A DNA stretch of 30,513 nt from Zygnema cylindricum (Eukaryota > Streptophyta > Zygnematophyceae > Zygnematales > Zygnemataceae), in NCBI GenBank assembly GCA_037447655.1, contig JBBHKE010003251.1:80001-110513 (forward strand), written 5' to 3'. The notes beneath the pieces were generated by a model, which was not told where the DNA came from, did no database searches, and saw only the letters and a program-made list of their open reading frames with translations. Positions 10,600 to 21,470 of this stretch are shown in pieces. The first letter of the stretch is position 1. Each line of letters opens with the position of its first letter. The position numbers and the translations under genes were made by a program.

Positions 10600-11868
10600 C
10601 TATATTACCGAGGATTTCCATACCCTTCCGACCCGTACTATTCTCAGATTTCGGAGAAGCCCGCACAACCTGCCGGAAGGGTTGAAGTGTTTCCTCTACT
10701 GAAAAAGACACGCTTTGTTTCGTGCCTAACGGAGGCTGGACGACAAAGTTCTACCGTCTGAAAGATCGCAGTTCCGTCACATATTACTAGCTTTCACCGG
10801 CCCTAGTGGAGGGTACATTGTGGATTGCCACGTAGACTTCCGGACTGTCATCTAGATTTTGATGTTAGCTGTCTGTAGAATTCAGTTCAGATTCAGCTGA
10901 CCAGTGGTTAATTAATTACATTAAGTCAAAGCTTGGCACTTCCGTGTCTTTTTAGTACTTTGTCTTAAAAATTGTGGAAGCAATAACTTCTTCCGGCCGC
11001 GGATCTAGCCGTGGTCAGAGGTCCAACTTTTTGCCCCAAGAGTAGTACACATTATTTTGTCTTATGTCAGTTTGATTGCCGTTGCTGGTCGCTCATTGGC
11101 TAATAGCGTAGGTTTAACTTTTGAACCTGATTTTGGACAGACTTTGATGTATAAGGCGCTTGGGGTCGAAGGAGACAGGTTGCTTTTCAGTACTGTCTCC
11201 TGTGAAAACCCTCAGAAATTCCAACAAACCTTCTTTTGGAGAATCTTTGTGTTGTTTGACTCTATTGCCATCTCTGTTTTGGATTTGTCCATTTTGGGAA
11301 TCATAGTACGGGAAGGTGGTTGGCACTACTGTCCCTTTGGGTGATTTTTGGATTTTTCGCTTCTTGAAACTGAGAAGCGTCTAGTCGGTTCTGAGCTGCG
11401 GACACCGAGGGTTGAAGGAGTACCATACCTATTTACACTGCCATCCGGAGAGATTTCGCCTTTCTTCCATGGTCATCGTAAATTGCCGGGGTATGTTAAG
11501 CTTGCTTCGCCATCTTTTATATCTTCCATCTTCTATTTTATTTCTTTGGTCAAGGTGATATTGTTAAATCTGAATCAGCCATTCCTATTTATTTTTATAT
11601 GTCCACGTGGTAGTGCATTTGCGTCTTCATTTTTAGTCTCTTTTGCTTTGGCGGAAACTTCCCGGGCTAAAACTGCAATTTCCCGTCATCGAAACAGTGG
11701 GTTTTTAGGGAACGAATGCTATAGACTTCCTGTGGAATAAGCACAGTACTGAAAAGCAACCCTATCTTCTCGGATTAGAGGGGATAGGAGCTTTCACTTT
11801 GGGAGTCCTCTTTTTGGAAGCCAGATTTACTTCTAGCCCCCACTCTTTCCTCCTACACCTCTGTCCAC
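10600..11868 (+). other. Retrotransposon 5' leader / possible 5' LTR
   Basis: About 1.27 kb between the host exon and the first Gag codon. It has no long protein-like frame matching known domains (frames at 11057-11344 and 11348-11740 match nothing I know). The 5' LTR and leader should lie here. Short matches to the 3' flank exist (CTGCCGGAA at about 10671 and 21441, AACTTTTTGCC at about 11026 and 21860), but they are too short and too scattered to define an LTR pair. Confidence 0.4.
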
Positions 11869-13950
11869 ATGGGGGGAGGAGAGTCCCCGGATAACGGACC
11901 GGAGAGGCCCATGCCGGAAGGGAAATCTTTGAGGTCCGAGGAGTCGGAGCTCAAGGGGACTGTTTTTGGATCGCCGCCCAAGGAACCGTCTGGTGGTTCT
12001 CCTACTCCTCCACCTCCCAGTCTTTCTCCCGAACATTACCCTTCTTTGGCGGAAGCCGCCAAGGTCCAGACTGAGGAGAGGAATAGGGAGTTTCCCAGGG
12101 CTCGGCCAAAGAGGCAAGCGCAGAGAGAGCCCCACGTGGGACCTCTTCCCGAGGTCTGGTTAAACACCCGATCCAAGATTTCCCGGGCCGAAATCCAGAT
12201 TGACCCCGCTGTTTTGACGGACACACGTCGACGAGGGCGTAAAGAACTCCTTGCCCTTCATGATCTCCATGAGCTCAAGGTGAAGAAGGAGTTGGTGCAG
12301 AGAGTGGCACGGACAGATCGAGTCCGAGTGGTTAGACGCGTCGGAGGGGTGGTGGAGATTTTGAGTAGTTCTTCGGAGAGCAGCTCTTCACAGTCAGGGC
12401 CGGAACGTTCCCAAGGAGCCCCCTATTCTCGCCCTCCCCCATATTCCTCTCAGGACACCGCAGCAAGCCGACCCACCCGAGAAGGTACCTCTTCTCGACC
12501 TCGTCGAGGAGAAGGGGGTATTGAGAGGGGCGCACGAAATCCAGTTAGGGGAAAGAAGTTTGACCACCGTGATAGCAAGGGGAGATTTGCCCCTTTCCCC
12601 AAGGATGAGACGTCCTCGACTCCTATTCCACCCTCCACCGAGAAACGTGCTCCCCACACGACTCGTTCCTGCCCTGCCGAAGGGTTCTGGAGATCCAGAC
12701 CTACCGATCCCGAGGTTCCGGGTACGGGACCCGAAGATTTGTCCGAAGGATGGTGGCGCACCAGACCTAATGATCCTGAAATTCCGGGAATCGAGATAGC
12801 GGATCTCACCCAAGTAGTGGAAAAGGCCAAGGAACTAGTGGAGGTTCTGAAATCCCAAGGACAGGCTACGGCGGGGGCCGGACCCGTCACGGTAGATTGG
12901 GAAGCATTGGAGGAAAAACGGAGAAAGTTGTGGGAGCAAGAATTGAATCTAATCCGGGAAGCTAGGCGGAGGTCCAGTGGGATCCTCAGCGGGCGGATCC
13001 CTCCAACCCCAGTAGCGGAAACCCCGCCCGGAGCTCCACCCTTGGCTCCTCCTTCGGAGATTGGTCAGGAACCTCCACTTCCGCGGAAAAATGGGCAGAC
13101 ACAAGACCTAATATTGGGGGTTTGGGTGCAGATTTATTGTGTGAACTCAAAGCGGCTCTGCGGGAACAGCCTACTTTTGTTTCGGTGGAGGTTTCTGAAG
13201 CTGTTGAGGCCTTAGTGGAGTTATGACCGGACGAAAGAATTCACATCCCCTTGAGACCGTCTACACCTCCTTCTCCTCCACCCAGACTGTCCCCTGATCC
13301 TCCTCCTTTCCCTCATTCTCCTACTTCCCACTCCCAGGCTCCGGCAGCAGAAAAACCCAGGAAGATCCCAACACCTCTCCATCTCCTTCCGTTTCTCTTA
13401 CTGGAGCCGACCGTGGGTCACCAGGTCCGCTGAAGTTGCCCTATAAGTACGACGTATACTCTCCTCCTCACCGGCGTTCCCCATCCTCTAGTTCTGGAAC
13501 TCCTCCCCCTGAAACCTCCAGAAGAAGGTCCGGAAACAGACCCCGTTCAGGAGACAGACACCTTCTCCCCAGAACCGGCCTTCATCTCCATCTTCTTCTC
13601 CATCCCTACCCCAATATCCACCTGCAAACCGACCTCGGCTTCACATCCTGTCCACGAAAACAGTTCTCCGGGACCAGCGATACTCCCGTGGATATAGAGG
13701 GGTTGATATAGGGGAGTGGGCCCCTTCTACTTCAGTAGAACCGACAGGCCCACAGGTATCCTCTGCACCAAGAGAATCATCAAGGAATACCCTTCCTCCT
13801 ACCACATTTCTGGGCTCGGGTACTTCCTCTGCTGGAGGAGATTCCACTCCTCACCGGGCAACACCTCCTACCGGAGGAGGAGTCGGATCCCTTCCCGAGG
13901 AAGAGGACCTAGGAGCCACTTCGCCAGCCCAGTTTGTCAGTCCCACCGGA
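11869..13950 (+). pseudogene. gag: gag, N-terminal Pro/Ser-rich part (frameshifted)
   Basis: A long frame opens at ATG 11869 (just after a C/T-rich leader) and stays open to 13215. It is rich in Pro, Ser, Arg and Glu, with a serine block (SSSSESSSSQS) near codon 170, and a charged helix-like segment (EEKRRKLWEQELNLIREARR) near codon 350. Protein-like sequence leaves this frame near 13050 and continues in another (reading GGLGADLLCELKAAL), which meets an in-frame TGA at 13223 and then a Pro-rich stretch. It moves to a third frame near 13436 and back to the first near 13510. Such Pro-rich N-termini are common in Gag of algal gypsy elements but have no catalytic role. The start codon is the best available, not proven. 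The frame changes fall in C/G homopolymers, so some could be sequence errors. Confidence 0.6.
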
Positions 13951-13956
13951 CCTTCC

Positions 13957-15330
13957 TTGTCTCAGTTCACACATTCGGCCAAGGAGGAAAAGGAGATGGG
14001 GGACATCCAAATATTTACAGAAGATAGCTCTGGGATAGCCTTCTCTGATTTCGAATTGTTGTGGAAATCCTTCACCCAATCTGAAATTAACAAGTACAGG
14101 GGAGGATCTATTCCTGACAACTTCGAAACAACTCTCTTTCCCATGATGGTAAACTACCTCGCTGGAGGGGCGTTGGCAGATTATAAGGAGCGTCAACCTC
14201 TTTTGATGGCTCCAAGCATCAAAATCTCCGATCCGGCCCTGGATGCCGAAGTTTTACAAGCGGAGGCAGATTTGGCGGCCGCAGCGGTTACCCCTGTTAC
14301 AGCTACCTTGATCAATGATATGAAGTTGCAGGCCCAAGGGAGGGCTTATGTTAACCAGGTGCAAGCAATGCAGGCAGCTCGGGCTGCAATTCGTATGGTG
14401 GCGAATCCTACCCCTTGCACCACTCTTCTAAACATCTGGAAACTCCTCTACACCGAGAGGAACGAATCACCCATCAAGGAATTCACGGAATTCCGGTGTT
14501 TGAAGAATGAGACGCCTCAGACCCTCTTTAACCGCCTCTCTAGTCTTTGTCAGTAGACTAAACTGTCTACCATTGACCTTCCCGCAATGGCCACCAAGTA
14601 TTTCATAGCTGTCCGTAATTCCTTCGGACCGACAGGGCAGACTGCCTTGGATAACTGGATCGCAGGACAGGCCATCCAGGACATAAATCCCTCTGCAAAG
14701 GACATATCCCTAGTGGCCATGAAGTTATACGACCACTTTCTCCACAGTGAGGCGAGAGAAAAAGCCGTGATCGGAAAGGCAAGAGCGAATTTTACAGGAT
14801 TCACCGGGGAAACTTCCCTAAGTGGGGAAGAACAAGCGGAACTCCAAGCTTTGCGGAAGCTTAAAGGGAAGCAAGTTGTGGACAGCGGGCCAGAACAGGC
14901 AATGGGGGCTGACGATCGGGTGATTCTGTACAACTGCCTAAATTGTCAACAACCTGGACATGGATGGAAACGCTGCAGCAGGAAACTCAAACCAGAGCTA
15001 GCCCTCAAGTTGAAAGAATGGGAGGTAGAGCATTCAGAAAGGAACCAGAAGCAGCATGAAGAAAAGCTTAAAGCAGGGGGGGGGGAGAGAACACCGGTCA
15101 CAAAGAACAATTACCGACCCACTCCCCGGAGCGAAACTTCGAAAATGTCCCAGTCCCAACTGCGACAAATCAAACTGCCAAAGTTTGACGATGCTCAGAT
15201 CTCCAACGAGATTCGAAGCAAGTATACCACTGAGGGTCACAAATGCGAAGCCTGTGGTTTTATGGGGCAGAAGGAGGGACAATGTTTCCGGAAGAACGGG
15301 ATACCTAAGGAAATGATGCAATTCGCTTTT
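13957..15330 (+). pseudogene. gag: gag, capsid-like and zinc-knuckle region
   Basis: A capsid-like helical region begins near 13957 and contains the Gag-type segment EFRCLKNETPQTLFNRLSSL. A single TAG (14554-14556) follows LSSLCQ, and the same frame continues with TKLSTIDLP, so this is one protein with a nonsense codon. The nucleocapsid part holds a perfect CCHC knuckle, CLNCQQPGHGWKRC (14935-14976, spacing C-x2-C-x4-H-x4-C). A second copy, CEACGFMGQKEGQC (15244-15285), has the same spacing but Gln in place of His. Gag proteins package the element RNA, and the knuckles bind nucleic acid. Basic and Gln-rich linkers follow (QQQSQQMAAMAAELAALRMV near 15470) before the protease. Confidence 0.75.
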
Positions 15331-16784
15331 ATCACGGGAGAAGGAGAGACTGCCGTTAACCCTCTTCCCCTACAACTCCTTTATCCTTGGGAGCGCCCAG
15401 TGTTGCATACACCATTGACGCCACAACCATTAACGACTGCTCACGCAAGACTTACACCAGAGATAATAATCCAACAGCAGAGTCAGCAGATGGCTGCCAT
15501 GGCTGCAGAATTGGCTGCACTTCGTATGGTGTCGACTTACCGGCCTGCTCCTCTTACTGCAGCGCAACGACTCCAAAGACAGAAGCAAGAGTTACTACAA
15601 AAGCTAGCGGAACTTGAGCTTCAAAGCACATCGGGTGCTAATGACGATGATTTGATGGGCTGGGATTTGGAAACCCCAAATGCTCACCATGCAAACAGCT
15701 TCCTGCACGGAGCATGGAATGTTGGAGTGGGAGATGGTCGTAGACAACTCCGCTCCTCAACCTCGGATCAAAGGAGAGACAGGCAGAAAATGGGCCAAAA
15801 AGACCACAACAGGAAGGCCACCGGGCCTTTGTCTTTCACGCCCAGGGCAGTCATTCTGAACAGTGACATAGGACTTGGGATCAAGCCTACTCAACCCCAT
15901 CCTCTTCCTCCTCAACCTAAATTGCCTCCCGGGTTCGAAAACTACCGAAAGAAGAGCCAACCGCGGGAGGAGAAATCACTGGAAGAGAACAAACAGAGCG
16001 ATCAAGATTGGTTTGAACGATTCATGGCGGAACGCCCGGACGAGAAAGCACCCCAAACTCCACCAGTGCCCGATTCCGGTTCTGACAGTGAAGACAAGGA
16101 GGGTAACGAACAGGAACAGGTAGCGGATCCGACAACGTCTTCCTCGAAAGCTCCGCTCCATTCATCCAAGCCTGCTGCTATGCTGGTCCAGCATTTGATG
16201 CCTTATGCCTTGACCCATGTCAAGACACTTGCTTCCTCCCATAATCTGCCCGAAGAGATCCTCATTCAGGCCCTGGGAGAAGAGATCCATGCTGGAAAAG
16301 ACAAAGTCGACAGGGTGACACCACCCACGGCGGTATATTTGTCTTCAGATCCTAAAACCCCTATGGCGGATAGGGATTACAAAGCTTTGTCCGTGGCACT
16401 CATTCTAAACCGGACCGGGAATTTCAAACTGAACGAGTACGGCGGTTATCAGGACGCTGTGGTGGATACAGGAGCACTTCCCAACCTCATCACTACGTCT
16501 GCATTGCAGAAAATGCCGAAGACCTCAGACCCCAGATCTGCCCGAGTAAGATTTTCTTGAGCACAGTCACCAACGGCAATCAGCCAGTCCATTGGATCAT
16601 CAAAGCCATGGACATTGAATTCTCAGATGATGTGGGACAGAATGTGAAAATTGAACTTCCTTTCTTAGTGGTAGAAGGGAATCAGTTTGAAATTCTGTTG
16701 GGAAATGGCAACTTGGACCCGCATGAATATGAGTTTGAGTGTTTGGAAGGAGCAATGTACAGTTCGGGACCCAGGAAATCCTGA
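15331..16784 (+). pseudogene. Linker and retroviral-type aspartic protease
   Basis: After a disordered acidic/Pro-rich linker (15330-16150) comes an aspartic protease. The active-site loop reads DAVVDTGALPNLITTSAL, with the catalytic Asp codon at 16465-16467. After a frame change near 16540 the frame continues with STVTNGNQPVHWI and reaches the family's second signature, FEILLGNGNLDP (about 16687-16722; the family pattern is I-L-L-G). Retropepsins act as dimers and cut the Gag-Pol polyprotein. Another frame change follows near 16770, into frame with the next part (GTKVVVPLDLWNRGKTNVPV). Confidence 0.7.
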
Positions 16785-18090
16785 AGGGACCAAAGTTGTG
16801 GTTCCTTTGGATTTATGGAACCGGGGAAAGACAAATGTTCCGGTGTCTGGCTGTTACCCTGTGTATTCTACCACCTCTCCGGCGGAGCTGTTCGACAGTT
16901 CCACAGATATTGCCGAAGACATCTAGCAATTCCCGATTTCCAAGCGGTGGGAAAGGGAATACAAATACCGATTATTGCAGGTGGCGAAACTCCGCCGGGG
17001 AGTGGATCAAACCTTCTCGGCCTTACTATTACCAAAAATAGATTCGACGATCCAGTCAGATGTTTTCAAACCCCACACTGGGAGCGAGGACTTGAATCGA
17101 CAAGTGGTGTCATTGACAGTCCCAGACTCCGGACTTCGGATTTTATCTTTAGTTTCAGGAATCAGTTCTGATTTCGAGGCAGTTTTAAAGGCAGGGTATC
17201 GAATGGAGTCATACACTGGAGTGGAAATTTCACCGGAAGCGCGAGCTGTCAGCGAACACCGCCTACATCAACTCCACCGCTTATATCCTCAACAGCTTCC
17301 AGTGTCTTCCATTTCCAAAGCTCACCGGAGTCTTCCCCACAATGTGGATAATATAATGGCACCTCATTTAGCTAATCTGGGGAGAGTAGATCTGGTTGTG
17401 GCGGGATGGCCTTGTTAGGATACTCCCTAGCAGGACAAGGAAGAGGGCATCAAGACAACCGAAGTGGAACCTTCTATCAGATGATTACATTGATATCGTG
17501 GATTCAGCAGCTCCAAAACACCCCAGTGGGGTACATTCTAGAGAATGTCCACCCGGGAGATGATAAACGAAAGCAGGTTGCAGAAAGTTGGAATCAGGTA
17601 ACCCGTATTTTGGGAGCTCCCTTGGTTTTTGACGCTGCTCAAGTGGGATCTCGAGCGCACAGACTCCGGGCATATTGGACCAATATGATCCCTCTTCTAG
17701 TCCTCCGGCAACTGTTAAAGACACAAACCCCCGACCCCCAGATTTCAGTGCAGCAAATACTTCGAAAAGGGAGAATGGCGACACCTGTAACGAAACCGGA
17801 TCGCACACCTTTCTTCCAATGCAATATCCCAGGATTCCCGCGTCGAGCACTCCCCACGTTGTTATCTTTTCCTCACAGTCACGCCTACCGGAACGGAGCA
17901 GCTGGAATGAGTTTTGACAGCAAGGAAAGACTTTGGATAGCACCAACAATAACAGAACGAGAACAGGCGATGGGATTTCATCCGGAAACCACGGCAGCAC
18001 CAGGTATTTCAGACCTACAGCGGTGCAGCCTCATAGGGCAAAGCATGGATTTAAATGCCATTACATGGGTTGTAAAACATGCTTTTGCCT
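16785..18090 (+). pseudogene. C5-cytosine DNA methyltransferase domain within pol
   Basis: A linker (16785-17110, with an in-frame TAG at 16924-16926) leads into a methyltransferase fold with all main motifs in order. Motif I (SAM binding) is ILSLVSGISSDFEAVLKAGY, from 17140. The motif II-like acidic step is YTGVEISPEA. Motif IV is VVAGWPC followed by GYSLAG, catalytic Cys codon 17413-17415. Motif VI is ILENVHP, Glu codon 17541-17543. Motif VIII is SRAHRLRAYWTN (about 17649-17684). Motif IX is PTITEREQAMGFHP, and motif X is IGQSMDLNAITWV (to about 18075). The R-x-x-R-x-x-x-W-x-N form of motif VIII recalls DNMT3/DRM enzymes more than Dnmt1. This family transfers a methyl group from SAM to carbon 5 of cytosine. 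At motif IV the expected Gln codon is TAG (17416-17418) and one base is missing, which shifts the frame and breaks this copy. I see no chromatin-reader domain attached to it. Confidence 0.85.
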
Positions 18091-19878
18091 ATTCCAGTCT
18101 CCACGCTCCAGATTTACGCAGAAATTACCTTCAAGCTCCACAGTTTTTGTCCACGCAAGCAACTTTGCAGCTTGAGGGGGGGAGAGAAAAGAGAAAAATT
18201 CTACACCCGAGAGTTCCTTCAGCGGGGGGGAACGGGAGCTCAGAAAGAGACAGCTTAGCGGAAGTTGTCAGAAGTAAAGTATTATCCGGAGGAATAGAGG
18301 CAGATCCACAGGTTGGGCTAGAATTCGACATCAACCTCTGGGGAAGACCACCAGAAGCTTCGGTTGCGGTTGAGCCGGGAAAAATGGACTGGACTCTGGG
18401 GGAGCAGTTGGACCCTCAGCAGAAAGAACAACTAACAGAACTCTTGGCTAGAAACACTCAGGTTTTCTCATGGTCCGAAACCGATGTCGGAATCTACAAA
18501 GGAACCCCCTTTCGGATAGATTTGATCGACGAAACCGCAACGGTTTGGCAGAAACAATATCTTCTCAGCTTCAAAGAGAAAGAGTTTATTACTGCAAAGG
18601 TTCAAACTTTGGTGGAAGCAGGGTTGGTTCAGGAAAGTACCGGACTCCATGGGTTTGCTTCACCCACAGTTCTCCCTCCTAAGAAGGATTCATCCGGGAA
18701 AACTGTGGACTTCCGAATGTGTGGGGACTACCGCATGTTGAACACGGCCACCATTCCTGACCGGTACCCAATGCCAACTCCGGAAGAGATATTCGACTCT
18801 CTTGCTGGGTACACTATTTTCTCCACACTGGACATGAAGAATGGTTTCCACCAGATTACCATGGAACCAAAACAGCGAGAGAGAACGACATTCTGGGCCG
18901 GATCTAGACTTTATGAGTGGATTTACATGCCATTCGGACTGAAGAATGCACCAGCAAAGTTCCAACGAGCCATGGACGAAGCGCTCCGAGGAATCGATTG
19001 TGCCAGGTGCTACATCAACGATGTGATAATATTTTCCAAGACCTTTGAAGAACACTTGGAGCATATCCAGATCGTTCTGGGCTCTTCAAGCAGTGGGCTT
19101 GAAATGTCACCCGGGCAAGGGTATTTTTGGGGTGCAGAAAATCATTTACCTCAGACATGAGGTAACTCTTGGGACAGTGGGTCCCCATATGGTGAAGGTT
19201 GCGGCCCTCGACACTCTTTCTCCCCCGCAGGACATTTCTGCCTTGCGCACCTTTCTCGGCTTGGCTAACTACTATCGCAGGTTTATTCCCGAGTTGAGTA
19301 GTCACGCCCAGCCCTTAAATAAGCTATTACGGAAAGATCAAGAATGGCAGTGGGCCGAGGAACATCAGATCGCTTTCCAGTTCTTGAAGGATGCCCTGAA
19401 GCAGCACCCAGTGCTCCGGATGCTTGATCACCAGAGGCCTTTCCTCCTTTACACTGATTGGAGCAGGTTTGGATTGGGAGCTGTTTTGGCCCAAGTTGAC
19501 GATGTAGGTGCCGAGTATTTGGTGGCTTACGCTAGCCGGAGCAATAACCGAGCTGAGGGAAATTATAGTAGTTATCATGGGGAGCTTCTTGCCGCGGTTT
19601 GGGCCATCCAGCATTTCAGACCTTATTTGTACGGGGTCCCTTTCACACTAATCACTGATCACCAACCCTTGAATTGGATCATGGAAAATAGTAAGTTGAC
19701 CGGCAAACTCGCCAGATGGGTTCATATCCTGGAGGAATATGATTTCAGCATTGTCCACCGGGCAGGGGAAATTCATGGGAATGCCGACGGACTGAGCCAA
19801 AACCCCGATCCTTCTACCCTTGATTACACCGGAGCTCGGCACGACGAGGATCCGGAAATCAGTTTGAGACTCATTTGA
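18091..19878 (+). pseudogene. pol: Reverse transcriptase and RNase H
   Basis: RT motifs in order: a primer-grip-side segment VLPPKKDSSGKTVDFRMCGD and DYRMLN; motif A STLDMKNGFHQI (catalytic Asp 18831-18833); MPFGLKNAPAKFQRAMDEAL; then motif C CYINDVIIFS (19008-19037), where the first Asp of Y-x-D-D is Asn (codon AAC, 19017-19019), which should abolish polymerase activity. A frameshift near 19080 moves the reading to another frame (GLKCHPGKGIFGVQKI), which continues through the connection (LRTFLGLANYYRRFIPEL) into RNase H: TDWSRFGLGAVLAQ (Asp 19456-19458), GELLAAVWAI, ITDHQPLNWI and GNADGLSQNP. The frame meets a TGA at 19876-19878 and resumes without shift into integrase. Motif spacing is that of Ty3/gypsy Pol. 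Confidence 0.9.
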
Positions 19879-21215
19879 GCATCCTCCGCCTTCATTTGGC
19901 TTCTTCCATTTGGGGGGGAATTGTCAACTTTTGCAGCAGATGTTGAGGAGCAGGCACCCATGGGAGCTGGACGGAAAGACATTTGGAATGACTCCGAAGC
20001 TCTCCAATCTATTCAGCAAGGATCCCCTCTTCCCCAGTTGGATGGAATTCAATTATCCCGAGTTCAGACCAGGATGGCGGCGTATGAGCGGGACCGAGGA
20101 GTGCTCCTCCGCAAATGGACCGACGGTACTATGAGAGTGGTTCCTCCTCCCTCAGATCGAGAAACTCTGATTACCAATCTCCATAAACAATGTGGACACT
20201 TCGGCCAGAAGCGAACAAATTCCTTGGTGGCCGGCTCTTACTGGTGGCACGGTTTGCGGGCCCAAGTCAACCGAATTGTACAGACTTGCTCTTCCTGCGA
20301 TAGAGTTAAGGCAGCTTTTGACAAAAAGGGTGGGACTGAGCTCCATTCTCTTCCCATCAGGGGAATGTTTTATAGGTGGTCTTTCGATCTTTTGGGACCT
20401 TTTCCGACCAGCAGACGTGGGAATCGATTCGTTTTGGTCATGATTGAACATTTCTCAAAATGGATAGAGCTTGTGGTCCTGCCCCGAAAAGAGTCCAAGT
20501 CCATTGCCGACGCCTTTCTGCAGAGAGTCCTGTCACAGTTTGGGGCGCCAACAGAGGTTCTGACAGACCAGGGATCGGAATTCGCCGGAGAATTTACCAA
20601 TCTTTTGGAGAAATTCCTCATCGACCATCGACTTACCAGTCGCGACCACCCTGAAGCCGACGGTTTGGCCGAAAGGTGCGTACAGACAGTGAAGCAGTCA
20701 CTACGGAAATATGCAGTTGAAGAGGACTTGGGAGAGTGGGACAGAAGGGTGCCTTGGATTGCCATGGGATACAGATTCAGCAGATAGGCTTCTCTTCACT
20801 CCTACAGCCCTTACTTCATTTTATTCGGACGACATCCCATTCTTCCCGGGGCGGCCTCTGCCCAAGCAGTGGTCCTCCCGGCAATGGATGACAAGGGAAC
20901 TGTCGAAAAACTGATCGCAGACTGTGCCAAAATTTTCCACCGGGAGATGCCTCTCTCCATGGGGAATTTACAGGCGCCCAACACCGGGATCAATTGTGGT
21001 ATTCCCAGCGCCGGAGTGGAAATTATGTGCCCCGACAGCGACGATTTATGCCAGGAGACTTTGTTTATCGCATGCAACAGAAGAAGGACACGCTTGACAT
21101 TTCTGCCGGGCGGGTGATTTTGAAAGTGGTGGAAGTTTCAAATAAGGGAGTTCTAACTTTGGAAGGGAAAGATGGGCGAAGAATTAAAGAGAATCAAATC
21201 AATGTGGCCCCTTGA
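19879..21215 (+). pseudogene. pol: Integrase with C-terminal domain
   Basis: The zinc-binding N-terminal domain shows HKQCGHFG and, 40 residues on, CSSC (HHCC pattern). The DDE core has WSFDLLGPF (Asp 20386-20388), LTDQGSEF (Asp 20566-20568) and GLAERCVQTVKQ (Glu 20671-20673), a D-x34-E spacing, one or two residues shorter than typical chromovirus integrases. A TAG (20785-20787) falls after MGYRFSR, where related integrases usually have a Gln, and the frame then continues with ASLHSYSPYFILFGRHPILP. A frame change near 20980 leads to the C-terminal DNA-binding domain (QRRSGNYVPRQRRFMPGDFV...), ending with LEGKDGRRIKENQINVAP and a TGA at 21213-21215. Integrase inserts the DNA copy into the host genome. 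All three catalytic acidic residues are kept although the frame is broken. Confidence 0.85.
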
Positions 21216-21289
21216 CACCTCCGAGGATTAGAAGACGACCCCACTTTCCACTTGACTTACTTTGCCGATCCTCCTTTCGTTCATCATCC

Positions 21290-21470
21290 TGCAACTTGTC
21301 CTCCCAGCAGCAAGAAATCTTGGTCTGCCACCAGTGCCTCAGCAAGACATCTTGGTCTGCCACCAGTGCTGGCAGTGCTGGCATCCAGCTTGTCTCCCCT
21401 CCTCGTGGGAGCCACGCCCTCCATCCCCTAGTCCATGGTTCTGCCGGAACTGTGAATTGGGCGGGTAACT
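21290..21470 (+). pseudogene. PHD-like zinc finger at the 3' end of pol
   Basis: A short frame at 21262-21468 reads CHQCWQCWHPACL and, after a Pro/Ser spacer, WFCRNCELGG before a stop. The C-x2-C...H-x2-C-L...W-x-C-x2-C layout resembles the second half of a PHD finger, a histone-tail reader found in several retroelement polyproteins. The first Cys pair is uncertain: a 32-bp tandem duplication (about 21309-21372, each with CTTGGTCTGCCACCAGTGC) has disturbed the start of the module and shifted the frame. It may have guided integration to particular chromatin, which is inference. Confidence 0.45.

Noticed and set aside
11833-12226. Minus-strand frames overlapping gag
   Set aside because: Shadows of the Pro/Ser/Arg-rich gag coding sequence; no independent motif.
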